Shown piece after piece: positions 43,179 to 52,168 of a stretch of 64,000 nt of DNA. The DNA comes from JAVJST01 sp040219295. Its GTDB lineage: Bacteria; Pseudomonadota; Alphaproteobacteria; Rhodospirillales; Casp-alpha2. The stretch is taken from positions 558,001 to 622,000 of the forward strand of contig JAVJST010000011.1 of NCBI GenBank assembly GCA_040219295.1, in the 5' to 3' direction. The first letter of the stretch is position 1, and each line of letters opens with the position of its first letter. The notes beneath the pieces are model-generated. The model was given only the letters and a program-made list of their open reading frames with translations. It ran no database searches and was not told the origin of the DNA. The position numbers and the translations under genes are program-made.

Positions 43179-45878
43179 TCATTCGAGCTCCTCGGCACGG
43201 CCGCGAAGGCGATAGAGGCAATCCAATGCCTCTCTTGGCGACATCTCGTCTATATCGAGGCTTTTGATCTCTTCGATGATCTTGTTTGGACGCGTTGCGG
43301 TATGCGATGGCGCGACGGACTGGGCTGCAAACAGCGGAAGGTCCTGTCCCATGGCGGCATGGCGGTCGCCGTTTTCGTCCTCAAGCCACGCCAAAATCTG
43401 TTCCGCTCTTGCAATGACACCGCCCGGCAGTCCAGCAAGACGCCCGACATGAACTCCGTAGGAACGGTCCGCGGCGCCGGCGGCGACCTCATGCAGGAAA
43501 ACCACCTCGCCCTGCCATTCCCGCACCCGCATGGTGTGACAACTCGCCGCCGCCAACCGCTCGGCGAGCGACGTCAGTTCGTGATAGTGGGTCGCGAACA
43601 GCGCCCGACACCGGTTCTCATCGTGCAGGTGCTCAACCACGGCCCAGGCGATCGACAGGCCGTCGTACGTCGCCGTGCCGCGGCCGATCTCGTCGAGAAT
43701 CACGAGCGATCGCGGTCCGGCCTGGTTGAGGATCGCGGCGGTCTCGACCATCTCGACCATGAAGGTGGAACGCCCGCGGGCCAGGTCGTCGGCTGCGCCG
43801 ACCCGCGAGAACAGCCGGTCGACGATGCCGATTTCGGCGCTGTCGCAGGGCACGTACGCGCCCATCTGCGCAAGCACCGCGATCAGCGCCGTCTGGCGCA
43901 GGAACGTGCTCTTGCCCGCCATGTTCGGCCCGGTCAGCAGCCACACCCGGTCGTCGCCACCGAAATGGCAGTCGTTGGCCACGAACGGGCCGTCGTCCTG
44001 GGCCTCCAGCGCCGCCTCGACCACCGGATGGCGCGCGCCGACCAGATCGAGATTGGCGTCCTCGGTCAGCACCGGCCGCACGTAGCGGCGCTCCAGCGCC
44101 AGCGTCGCGTTGGACGCCGCAACGTCGAGCGCCGCCATGGCGCGGGCGGTGCCGGCGATCGCCGGCGAGGCATCCACCACGGCGCATCTCAGCGTTTCGA
44201 AGATCTCGAGCTCGAGCGCCCCGGCCTTGTCGGCGGCCTGCAGAATGCGGCCCTCAAGATCGGCCAGTTCCGTGGTCGTGAAGCGCACCGCGCTGGCCAT
44301 CGTCTGGCGATGAATGAACGGGCCCTCCTTGTCGGCCATCATGCCGTCGGCGTGGCGGGCCGGCACCTCGACAAAGTAGCCGAGCACATTGTTGTGGCGC
44401 ACCTTGAGCGCGCCGACGCCGCTCTTATCCCGATACTCGGCCTGCAGTCCGGCAATCAGCTGGCGGCTCTCGTCACGCAACGTGCGCAGTTCGTCGAGTG
44501 CCGGATCGTAGCCGGCGCGCACCAGCCCGCCGTCGCGCGCCAGCAGCGGCAGCTCGTCCGCCAATGCCGCCGTAAGCGTTTCGACCAGCGCCGGGCACCC
44601 GTCGAGGTTCGTCAACGTCGTTTCGACGGGCTTCGGCATGCCGCCGCCGGGCCGTGTCAGGGCTTCGCGCAACGCGGCCGCGCGTTGCAAGCCCTCGCCG
44701 ACGGCAGCGAGATCGCGCGGACCGCCGCGCCCCAGGCTGAGCCGGGACAGCGCGCGTTCCATGTCCGGCGCACCCTTAAGGATATCGCGCACCTCGGTTC
44801 GGACCGCCGCCTGGTCGACCAGGAACTGCACCTCGTCGAGGCGTGCGTCGATGGCCGCCGGATCTGTCAGCGGGGCTGCGAGCCTGCCCGACAGCAGCCG
44901 CGCGCCGGGCCCCGTCAAGGTACGGTCGATTACCGACAGCAACGAGCCCTTGCGGCCGCCCGAGAGACTCTCGGATAGCTCCAGGTTGCGCCGCGTTGCC
45001 GCATCGATTTCCATGATTGCGCCGTCGCTCAGCTGTCGCGGCGGCGCGATGCGCGGCAGCTTGCCCTTTTGCGTCAGCTCGACATAGCCGACGAGCCCGC
45101 CGGCCGCGGCGATCTCGGCCCGGCTGAAACTGCCATAGGCCTCCAGCGTATCGACGCCGAAGAGATCGAGCAGGCGGCGCTCCGCCGTCGACGAGGAGAA
45201 TCGGCTCGCCGGCTCCACGGTCAGCCGGTCGCGCCAGTCGGCGAACAGCGGCCGCGTGGTTTCGCCATCGGCAAGGCTGTCCGAGACCAGAAGTTCGCCG
45301 GGCGCGAGCCGCGCCAGCACGGCGGGAATGGCTGACGCGTCGACCGGTTGCGTGATGAGGATGCCCGTCGATACATCGATCCACGCCATTGCCAGTTTGC
45401 TCTCGGCGCGGGCGACGCACGCCAGGTAGTTGTGCGCCCGGGCATCGAGCAGGCTGTCCTCGGTCAGGGTACCGGGAGTCACGACACGGATGACCTCGCG
45501 GCGAACGACCGACTTCGAGCCCCGCTTCTTGGCCTCCGCCGGATCCTCCGTCTGCTCGCAGATGGCGACGCGGAAACCCTTTCGGATCAGGCGCTGCAGA
45601 TAGCTTTCGTGGCTGTGCGCCGGGACCCCGCACATGGCGATGTCCTCGCCGAGATGCTTGCCCCGCTTGGTCAGTGCGATATCGAGGGCCTGCGACGCCG
45701 CCACGGCATCGTCGAAGAACAGCTCGTAGAAATCGCCCATGCGATAGAACAACAGGGAACCCGGATGCGCTTCCTTGATCGACAGGTATTGCGCCATCAT
45801 TGGCGTCACCTTGTCATCGGCGGCTTGCGTCGCGCCATCGGTCCCGACGTCGTGCTTGCGGGCAGTCGCGGTTGCCAT
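43179..45878 (-). CDS. mutS: DNA mismatch repair protein MutS
   Basis: An 899-residue mismatch-recognition ATPase. The mismatch-binding phrase GSLLFYRMGDFYELFFDDA is near residue 45. Lever and clamp domains follow, then the ATPase with Walker A GPNMAGKST (about 648-656), Walker B SLVILDEIGRGT and the ATHYHELTSL motif. ATG 45878 is preferred over TTG 45884; GAGG lies about 10 bases upstream. The gene starts 2 bases after the macrodomain stop, so the two are probably coupled. Confidence 0.98.
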   Translation of the reverse strand: MATATARKHDVGTDGATQAADDKVTPMMAQYLSIKEAHPGSLLFYRMGDFYELFFDDAVAASQALDIALTKRGKHLGEDIAMCGVPAHSHESYLQRLIRKGFRVAICEQTEDPAEAKKRGSKSVVRREVIRVVTPGTLTEDSLLDARAHNYLACVARAESKLAMAWIDVSTGILITQPVDASAIPAVLARLAPGELLVSDSLADGETTRPLFADWRDRLTVEPASRFSSSTAERRLLDLFGVDTLEAYGSFSRAEIAAAGGLVGYVELTQKGKLPRIAPPRQLSDGAIMEIDAATRRNLELSESLSGGRKGSLLSVIDRTLTGPGARLLSGRLAAPLTDPAAIDARLDEVQFLVDQAAVRTEVRDILKGAPDMERALSRLSLGRGGPRDLAAVGEGLQRAAALREALTRPGGGMPKPVETTLTNLDGCPALVETLTAALADELPLLARDGGLVRAGYDPALDELRTLRDESRQLIAGLQAEYRDKSGVGALKVRHNNVLGYFVEVPARHADGMMADKEGPFIHRQTMASAVRFTTTELADLEGRILQAADKAGALELEIFETLRCAVVDASPAIAGTARAMAALDVAASNATLALERRYVRPVLTEDANLDLVGARHPVVEAALEAQDDGPFVANDCHFGGDDRVWLLTGPNMAGKSTFLRQTALIAVLAQMGAYVPCDSAEIGIVDRLFSRVGAADDLARGRSTFMVEMVETAAILNQAGPRSLVILDEIGRGTATYDGLSIAWAVVEHLHDENRCRALFATHYHELTSLAERLAAASCHTMRVREWQGEVVFLHEVAAGAADRSYGVHVGRLAGLPGGVIARAEQILAWLEDENGDRHAAMGQDLPLFAAQSVAPSHTATRPNKIIEEIKSLDIDEMSPREALDCLYRLRGRAEELE

Positions 45879-45880
45879 CG

Positions 45881-46393
45881 TCAAAGCGCCTCTATCGCGG
45901 CCTGGTGAAGCGCCGCTGACTCCGCGCCGAAGCAGCAGAATACGACCCGCTCGATGCCGGGCGACTCGGCGAGCTCATCGGCAACCGCGGAAATCGCGAT
46001 ACTGGCGGCGCGTTCGGCGGGAAAGCCATAAACCCCGGTACTGATCGCGGGGAACGCCACGCTCCGCAGTCCGTTCTCGCGGGCCAGGCCGAGCGACGAC
46101 CGGTAACAGCTCCCGAGCAGCGCATCCTCGCCCTCGCCGCCGCCGCGCCACACCGGACCGACGGTATGGATGACGTGACGGGCCGGCAAGTCGTAACCGC
46201 CGGTGATCCGCGCCTCGCCGGTCGGGCATCCGCCGACAGCCCGGCACTCGGCCAGCAAGCCCGGCCCGGCCGCACGATGGATCGCTCCGTCGACGCCACC
46301 ACCGCCGAGCAGGGATTCGTTCGCCGCGTTGACGATCGCATCGACGTCGAGCTGCGTGATATCACCTTGATGGACGGTCATGCGTTCGGACAC
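45881..46393 (-). CDS. Macrodomain protein, O-acetyl-ADP-ribose deacetylase type
   Basis: A 170-residue Appr-1''-p processing (macro) domain. The ligand-binding phrase DAIVNAANESLLGGGGVDGAIH (the segment at residues 18-39) and the second loop AISTGVYGFP are those of the YmdB/MacroD class, which hydrolyse O-acetyl-ADP-ribose and mono-ADP-ribose. Start GTG 46393 has GGAGA 5 bases upstream; ATG 46381 is an alternative. It is tightly packed between ppa (22 bases) and mutS (2 bases). Confidence 0.93.
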   Translation of the reverse strand: MSERMTVHQGDITQLDVDAIVNAANESLLGGGGVDGAIHRAAGPGLLAECRAVGGCPTGEARITGGYDLPARHVIHTVGPVWRGGGEGEDALLGSCYRSSLGLARENGLRSVAFPAISTGVYGFPAERAASIAISAVADELAESPGIERVVFCCFGAESAALHQAAIEAL

Positions 46394-46415
46394 GGCCTCT
46401 CCTCGGGCGCCGGCG

Positions 46416-46946
46416 TCACGATTTGCGGGCGCGCTCTATTCCCTCTCGAATGAGCTCCAATGCCTCCTCGGCCTCGCCCCAGCGCTGGACCTTGACCCAT
46501 TTCCCGCGCTCCAGGTCCTTGTAGTGCTCAAAGAAGTGAGCGATCTGATTGAGGTGCACTTCGCGGATATCGCGGTAGGAACTGACGTCGCCGTAGTACG
46601 GATGAAGATCGTCGACCGGAACCGCGAGGATCTTCTCGTCGATGCCGCTCTCGTCCTCCATGATCAGCACGCCGATGGGCCGCGAGCGGATTATGACCCC
46701 GGGCTGCACCGGCATCTGACCAAGCACCGCAACATCGACCGGGTCGCCGTCATCGGACAACGTGTGCGGGATGAAGCCGTAGTTGCAAGGATAGTACATG
46801 GCCGTGTGCAGGAAGCGGTCGACGAACATGGCGCCCGACTCCTTGTCGAGCTCGTACTTCACCGGATTGCCCCCCATGGGAATCTCGATGAACACGTTGA
46901 GTTCATAGGGGGCATTGCGCCCGACCGGGATTTTGCTCAGATCCAT
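46416..46946 (-). CDS. ppa: Inorganic pyrophosphatase (family I)
   Basis: A 176-residue cytosolic Mg-dependent pyrophosphatase. The signature DGDPVDVAVL (D-x-D-P-x-D, ligands) is at about residues 65-74, with YPCNYGFIPHTLSDD before it and the KKIL-like DEKILAVP after it. ATG 46946 (MDLSKIPVG) gives the normal length. It is first of the ppa-macrodomain-mutS-glnD-murJ run and starts 71 bases after ampG. Confidence 0.97.
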   Translation of the reverse strand: MDLSKIPVGRNAPYELNVFIEIPMGGNPVKYELDKESGAMFVDRFLHTAMYYPCNYGFIPHTLSDDGDPVDVAVLGQMPVQPGVIIRSRPIGVLIMEDESGIDEKILAVPVDDLHPYYGDVSSYRDIREVHLNQIAHFFEHYKDLERGKWVKVQRWGEAEEALELIREGIERARKS

Positions 46947-47017
46947 TTCCGCCTGTCTCCAACCGCCGCGGGCGCGCGTCGCACCGGCCACCCCTCAAAC
47001 TAAGGCCTCACCCGGTT

Positions 47018-48343
47018 TCAGGCAATGCCCGCCGCCGGTTCCTCGGTGTTTCGTCGGACGTGGGGCGGTGGATACCGCCGGATCAGCCAGACCAGCAGCG
47101 CGAGACCCGGCAGCGCGGCGGCAGCGGTGATCAGGAAGTAGCTGACCCAGTCGACCTGGTCGGCGAGCCAGCCGCCCCCCGACGACAGAATGGTGCGGGC
47201 GAACGCCGCCAGCGATGACAGCAGGGCATACTGCGTTGCGGTGTAGGCGACGTTGCACAGGCTCGAGAGGTACGCGACGAACGCCATCGTCGCCATCCCG
47301 CCCGTGAAATTCTCGACAGCAATCGTCGCGGTCAGCATCGGCACTGAATAACCGACCCACGCCTGCAGGGCGAACACCGGGTTCGAGGCCATCTGCAGTA
47401 TGCCGCCGACCAGCAACGCTTTCAGGACGCCGTAGCGGGCCGCGAACGCACCGCCAACGAGGCCGCCCGCCAGCGTCGTGACCAGCCCCCAGGTCTTCGA
47501 GATCACGCCGATCTCGGCTGTTGAGAACCCCGTCTCGATGTAGAACGGGTTGGCCATGTTGCCGAGCAATGCGTCGCCGTACTTGTAGAGCACGATGAAG
47601 ATCAGGACGAGCAGCCACCCGGGCCGCGTCATGAAATCGACGAACGGTTCGATGACGGCGCCACGAACCTGCCGCCATGCCCGGACGGGCCAAGGCGCGC
47701 CGACATCGTCGACATCCCCATCGACGGCGCCGCGCGCCGGTTCGGGGCTGATCAGGGTGGCAACGATGCCAAGCCCCATGAGGCCGGCCATCACGGCGTA
47801 GGCCCAGAACCAGCCCGCGAAGCTCGCGATGATCAGCGCGCCACCGCCGGACGCCAGCATGGCGACGCGATAACCGAAAACAAAGATCGCGGCGCCGGCG
47901 GCTAGTTGCTCTTCCTCCAGGGACTCGACCCGGTAAGCGTCGGCAACAATGTCCTGGGTCGCCGACGCGAACGCCAGGATGACAGCCCAGAGCGCCATCC
48001 ATTCGAGGGATCGCGCCGGATCCATCGCGCCAAGCCCGACGATTGCGCCGATGACTCCGAGCTGCGACAGCAGCAGCCACGCTCGACGCTGGCCGAGCCA
48101 CCGCGTCAGCAACGGAACCGGCACCCGGTCGACCATCGGCGACCACAGAAACTTTACGGTGTAGGCGGTACTGGCCCACGCGAACAGGCCGATAACCGTC
48201 TTCGAAATACCCGCCTCGGCGAGCCACGCCGACAATGTCGCGAAGACCAGCGCCAGCGGCAGGCCACTGGCAAATCCGAAGACGCCCAGGATTGCGACGC
48301 GCCGTTCGGCATAAACCGTCAACGAGCGCCGCCAGGAGATCAA
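47018..48343 (-). CDS. AmpG-like muropeptide permease (MFS)
   Basis: A 441-residue transporter with about 12 membrane segments. The N-terminal ISWRRSLTVYAERRVAILGVFGFASGLPLAL and SPMVDRVPVPLL segments, and the DIVADAYRVE motif near residue 120, are typical of AmpG, which imports GlcNAc-anhydroMurNAc peptides for cell-wall recycling. No beta-lactamase or ampR gene is nearby. The start is taken as TTG 48343, overlapping the histidine kinase stop (TTGA), which implies coupled translation; a downstream TTG is possible. Being fused into a sensor operon is unusual. Confidence 0.88.
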   Translation of the reverse strand: MISWRRSLTVYAERRVAILGVFGFASGLPLALVFATLSAWLAEAGISKTVIGLFAWASTAYTVKFLWSPMVDRVPVPLLTRWLGQRRAWLLLSQLGVIGAIVGLGAMDPARSLEWMALWAVILAFASATQDIVADAYRVESLEEEQLAAGAAIFVFGYRVAMLASGGGALIIASFAGWFWAYAVMAGLMGLGIVATLISPEPARGAVDGDVDDVGAPWPVRAWRQVRGAVIEPFVDFMTRPGWLLVLIFIVLYKYGDALLGNMANPFYIETGFSTAEIGVISKTWGLVTTLAGGLVGGAFAARYGVLKALLVGGILQMASNPVFALQAWVGYSVPMLTATIAVENFTGGMATMAFVAYLSSLCNVAYTATQYALLSSLAAFARTILSSGGGWLADQVDWVSYFLITAAAALPGLALLVWLIRRYPPPHVRRNTEEPAAGIA

Positions 48344-49842
48344 GAGGCGGACCGATCGGGCACGGTGACAGTGACGCGCGTGCCCTTGCCGACGGTGCTG
48401 TCGATGGCGAGACTGCCGCCCAGACCGTCGAGCAGCGACTTGACGATCGAGAGACCGAGACCGGTGCCCTCGCGTGCCAGATGCGGATTTGAAACCGCCT
48501 GGGTGAAGGGCTCGGTCAACGACTCGATCATGTCGGGCGGGATGCCGATGCCGGTGTCGGTTACCGTGAAGATGGCGCCGTCGTCCGTACGGGTGACCAC
48601 GAGAGAAATCTCGCCTCCGCTCTCCGTGAACTTCACGGCGTTCGACAGGATGTTGATCAGAATCTGCTGCAGCGAGCGCCTGTCGGTCAGCATCGTGCCG
48701 AGTGCTCCCGGCGCATCGTAACTGACCTGCACGTTCTTCCAGGTCGCAGCGACGCCCAGTTCGCGGATGCATTCCGCAGCGGTTTCGGCGATATCGACCT
48801 CCGCCAGGTCGAATGACCGCTTGCCGGCCTCGATGGTCGCAATATCGAGCACGTCGTTGACAAGCGACAGCATGCGCTCGCCGCTGATATGGATGTCCTT
48901 GACGTACTCCTTGTATTGCGGGTGCTCGATGGGACCGAGGATCTCGTTCCGCAAGAGCTCGCTGAATCCGATGATGGCGTTCAGCGGGGTCCGGAACTCG
49001 TGGCTCATGGTCGCCAGAAACTCGGACTTCGACTGGTTGGCCCTTTCGGCATCGCGCATCGCCGCCTCGAGATCGGCGGTGCGTTCGCGAACGGCCTGTT
49101 CAAGCATGTCGCGGCCGGCGCGGAGCTCTTCCTCCGCCGACTGTTCGCGCTTCTGCATGTCGTTGAAGGAGCGCACAAGCGTCCCGAACTCGTCGGGCGA
49201 ATCCCAGTTGACGATCGCGCGCTCGGTACCCTCGCGCGGGCTGGTCACCGCATCGAGCAGCTTGCGCACCGGCGTCATCACGATTTGACGGTGAATCAGG
49301 TGGGCAATAAGCAATGCCCCGATCAGCAGCAGGAACGCGAGGGCCACCTGGAATGCGAAATCGCGGCGCAGCTCGGCGCGGACAGCGCCGTCGCCGTATC
49401 GCAGCGTCAGCGTGCCGATGGCCTGCTCGCCACTGCGCGTGATCCGGACGACATCGCGAACCACTTCGCGAATGCCGTCACTCACCTCCGCGCCGGGAGT
49501 CCCGGCCGACGCCAGCATCTGGCCGGACTCGTCGTGAACCGATGCGCCGATGATATCGGGGTCCGTGGTAATCGCGCGCAACACGACATCGACCCGGTCG
49601 TAATCGAGGTGCCACAGCGAATTCGCGATGACCTCACTCTGTGCCAGCGCGACGCGTTCGATGCGCCGGTCGAGTTGTTGCTCGGCACGCTGAAAACTGA
49701 GCACGCCGAATACCGTCAGAACGACGGAGAGAAACACCAGGAAACTGACGAGCAGGTAGACCAGGAACCGGCCCTGCGCCGTTCGTGGCAGGGCAAGCGC
49801 ACCGGCAGCGGCCGCGGTGGTATCCTTGTCCATCATCGCCAT
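48340..49842 (-). CDS. Membrane sensor histidine kinase
   Basis: A 500-residue inner-membrane kinase. Membrane helices at about 27-50 and 162-184 enclose a periplasmic sensor of ~110 residues. A HAMP-like linker and coiled coil (185-270) lead to the H box SHEFRTPLN with phospho-acceptor H281. The N box ILSNAVKFT, G1 DTGIGIPP and G2 GTGLGLSIVK complete an HATPase domain. ATG 49842 has AGGAG 6 bases upstream. No response regulator gene is visible in the window. It is 9 bases after a double solute-binding protein gene, which may provide its ligand input, and overlaps ampG. Confidence 0.95.
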   Translation of the reverse strand: MAMMDKDTTAAAAGALALPRTAQGRFLVYLLVSFLVFLSVVLTVFGVLSFQRAEQQLDRRIERVALAQSEVIANSLWHLDYDRVDVVLRAITTDPDIIGASVHDESGQMLASAGTPGAEVSDGIREVVRDVVRITRSGEQAIGTLTLRYGDGAVRAELRRDFAFQVALAFLLLIGALLIAHLIHRQIVMTPVRKLLDAVTSPREGTERAIVNWDSPDEFGTLVRSFNDMQKREQSAEEELRAGRDMLEQAVRERTADLEAAMRDAERANQSKSEFLATMSHEFRTPLNAIIGFSELLRNEILGPIEHPQYKEYVKDIHISGERMLSLVNDVLDIATIEAGKRSFDLAEVDIAETAAECIRELGVAATWKNVQVSYDAPGALGTMLTDRRSLQQILINILSNAVKFTESGGEISLVVTRTDDGAIFTVTDTGIGIPPDMIESLTEPFTQAVSNPHLAREGTGLGLSIVKSLLDGLGGSLAIDSTVGKGTRVTVTVPDRSAS

Positions 49843-49851
49843 TGCCGGCTC

Positions 49852-51291
49852 CTACTGCACCTCGGCCAGTGTCGCCTGCCAGATGCCGTCGAAGTCGACC
49901 GATCGGAGGCCGGCATCAAACAGGTTTCTCAAATTCTCCCCTCTCGGCCCGGCACGTAAACACAGGTACAGTTTTTTGCTTTCCAGCGGCTTGTCATCGA
50001 TACGAAGCATGTCGGCATGATGGATCAGTCGCTTCTCGGTCCGCATGAGATGCTCAAACACATACCGGTCGACGACCGCCAAGTCGAGTTTGCCTTCCGC
50101 CAGTTTCAAAAGGTTTTCAGTGTCGCTGATCGACGAGATCACGCTCAACTGACCGTTGTTCACCCATTGATCGAACTCTTCGGTATTGGCATAGCCGACC
50201 ACGGTGCCGACCCGTAACGGAATCAGGTCGTTGAGGCTTTCCCATGAAACGTCGGCGTCGCGGCGTTCGGCCAAGGCCAATGGACCTTCGCCAATCGGCT
50301 CAGACGCCAAGAGGCCGGGCTGCTGGTCGCAGTTGTAGCCTGGGAAAAAACCGACCGCGCCGGATTTTGCATCCTTGGCGTATGCGATAGCCCGTTTCCA
50401 CGGAACGTAGATCACACTGGTTTCAATGCCAGAACGAGCGAACGCCTGCCGGACGACCTCCGTCACAGCGCCGCCGCCGGGCAGGTCTGCGCCCGTGTAC
50501 GGTGGCCAGTCAAGCGTCGTCACGACGACCCCCGCCGGGGTCAGGCGGATTTCCTCAAGCAGTTGGGCATAGGAACCGTCACCCCGCATCGCGAGAACGG
50601 CATCATCGAAGGCGCCGGCGAACGCGGCCGAAATCGACGATTTCTTCGACAGCAGCAGGGTCAGGGGAATGCTGGAATACACCTCGGGTAGGACCTCGAT
50701 CTTGTCTTCGAGGCCCTGGCTGGCCACCTCCTCGGCAACCGAGTCGACAGCATGGAGGTAGACGTCGACGTGACCCGCCGCCAGTTGCCGCAGGCAACTC
50801 GAGGTATCCCGGGTGGTCTCGAACGGAATGCCGTTGTCCTCGAGATACTTGGATGCCCAGGCATCCGCGAGTATGGCGCAGTGCGTGAACTGCCGATGGT
50901 TCTCGATTGACGGATCCTCGCGCAGGGCCTTCGCCGCTGGTGAGCCGCGAACGACATGGGCCTTGGTTTCGATGGTGAAAACGGCTTGTTCCGCGGCCCA
51001 GGCATATGCCTTCCGCTCGTCCGAGGCGAACGTGACCATGGCATCGACCTCGCCTCGCTCGACCGCGAGCTGGACACGGGCCCACGGCAGGCCGACGTTC
51101 TCGACCCGCCAGCCGAGGCGGCGGTCGATGATTTCCTCGACCAACCTGACGACGACGCCGTTAACGCTCGATTCGGAGCCGGACGAATACGGCGCCCATG
51201 CCTCGTTGTATGCGATCGTTATGGTCTCGGCCTTCGCTGCCGCCGGAAGAACTGCCAGGGAACAGGCGAACAGCCAGAGAACTATCCTCAT
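49852..51291 (-). CDS. Periplasmic protein with two tandem solute-binding (SBP_bac_3) domains
   Basis: A 479-residue exported protein. The signal peptide is MRIVLWLFACSLAVLPAAAKA, cleaved before ETITIAYNE. Domain 1 spans about 23-245 (AYNEAWAPYSSGSES...) and domain 2 about 250-478 (TLDWPPYTGADLPGGGAVTEVV). Both have the amino-acid-binding-protein type opening and the typical GTVVGYANTEEF hinge phrase occurs in domain 2. No ABC transporter genes are adjacent, so it more likely serves signalling with the kinase encoded 9 bases later. ATG 51291 has GGAGA 5 bases upstream. Confidence 0.9.
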   Translation of the reverse strand: MRIVLWLFACSLAVLPAAAKAETITIAYNEAWAPYSSGSESSVNGVVVRLVEEIIDRRLGWRVENVGLPWARVQLAVERGEVDAMVTFASDERKAYAWAAEQAVFTIETKAHVVRGSPAAKALREDPSIENHRQFTHCAILADAWASKYLEDNGIPFETTRDTSSCLRQLAAGHVDVYLHAVDSVAEEVASQGLEDKIEVLPEVYSSIPLTLLLSKKSSISAAFAGAFDDAVLAMRGDGSYAQLLEEIRLTPAGVVVTTLDWPPYTGADLPGGGAVTEVVRQAFARSGIETSVIYVPWKRAIAYAKDAKSGAVGFFPGYNCDQQPGLLASEPIGEGPLALAERRDADVSWESLNDLIPLRVGTVVGYANTEEFDQWVNNGQLSVISSISDTENLLKLAEGKLDLAVVDRYVFEHLMRTEKRLIHHADMLRIDDKPLESKKLYLCLRAGPRGENLRNLFDAGLRSVDFDGIWQATLAEVQ

Positions 51292-51406
51292 CAGACTCTC
51301 CGATAGTCTTGCCCGCCCGAAACGGTCGCGTTTCAACCGGGTTCGGTACCAATATTAGTAGAGTCCCGTATAAAAGCCAACGTCGTTATCCCGGAACACT
51401 CGCCCG

Positions 51407-52150
51407 TCAGGGCAGGAGACCGGCGCCGTCGCGAACAATCAGGAACAGGGCCGAACCGCCTGAAATCAGCAGGATGACGGTCCGCGTGCGACCGGCGTCA
51501 AGATACGCCGCGAGTGGACGCGACACCCGGTATCCGAGCAGCCAGGCGGGAATCAACAGAAGCGTGACGATCGCCTCATCGGCGCCGAATCGCCCGATGA
51601 CGGCGAGCACGACAACCATGATCGAGATCGCGATGGTGTAGAGCAGTGCCAGCGTCGCGCGGACAGCCGGGCCCGCTTGGTCCTGATACAGCAGGGCGAG
51701 CACCGCTCCGCCGACAGCGGCGACGGTGCCGACGATTGCCGATAGGGCGCTGGTCACGAAATAGACGGCCGGTGTCCGCACCGGCCGCCACCCGGCGGCG
51801 CTCATGATCACCGCGATGAGCAGCACGGCGCCGAACGCGACGCGATAGACCGGGCCGTCCATGTCGGCCATCAGGGCGCCCGCCAGGATCGCGCCCGGCG
51901 GCAAGCCGAGGATCACCGGCCACAGCAGATCCCGGTCGATGTGCTGGCGGCCGCGGATCGCCATCGGAATCGTCAAGCTGAGGCTGGAGAGGATCGACGG
52001 ACCGGGAACGAACACCGGATCGATCAGGAACAGCAGTGGTGCAGCAAGCAACCCGACGCCGAGGCCGGTCGCCGACTGCATCGTCGATCCGGCGACGATG
52101 ATCGCGATGGCCGCAAGAGCCGCGGGAACGGAAACCGGCAGGAACTCCAT
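51407..52150 (-). CDS. TauE/SafE family permease
   Basis: A 247-residue inner-membrane protein with about 8 hydrophobic segments. The N-terminal half has the family pattern: GSTMQSATGLGVGLLAAPLLFLIDPVFVPGPSI. Family members export sulfite, sulfoacetate or other small organic anions; the substrate here is unknown. It lies 18 bases downstream of typA, third in an adenosine kinase-typA-tauE run. ATG 52150 has GGGA at 8 bases. Confidence 0.88.
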   Translation of the reverse strand: MEFLPVSVPAALAAIAIIVAGSTMQSATGLGVGLLAAPLLFLIDPVFVPGPSILSSLSLTIPMAIRGRQHIDRDLLWPVILGLPPGAILAGALMADMDGPVYRVAFGAVLLIAVIMSAAGWRPVRTPAVYFVTSALSAIVGTVAAVGGAVLALLYQDQAGPAVRATLALLYTIAISIMVVVLAVIGRFGADEAIVTLLLIPAWLLGYRVSRPLAAYLDAGRTRTVILLISGGSALFLIVRDGAGLLP

Positions 52151-52168
52151 CCGCGCGTTCCCGGCGGA

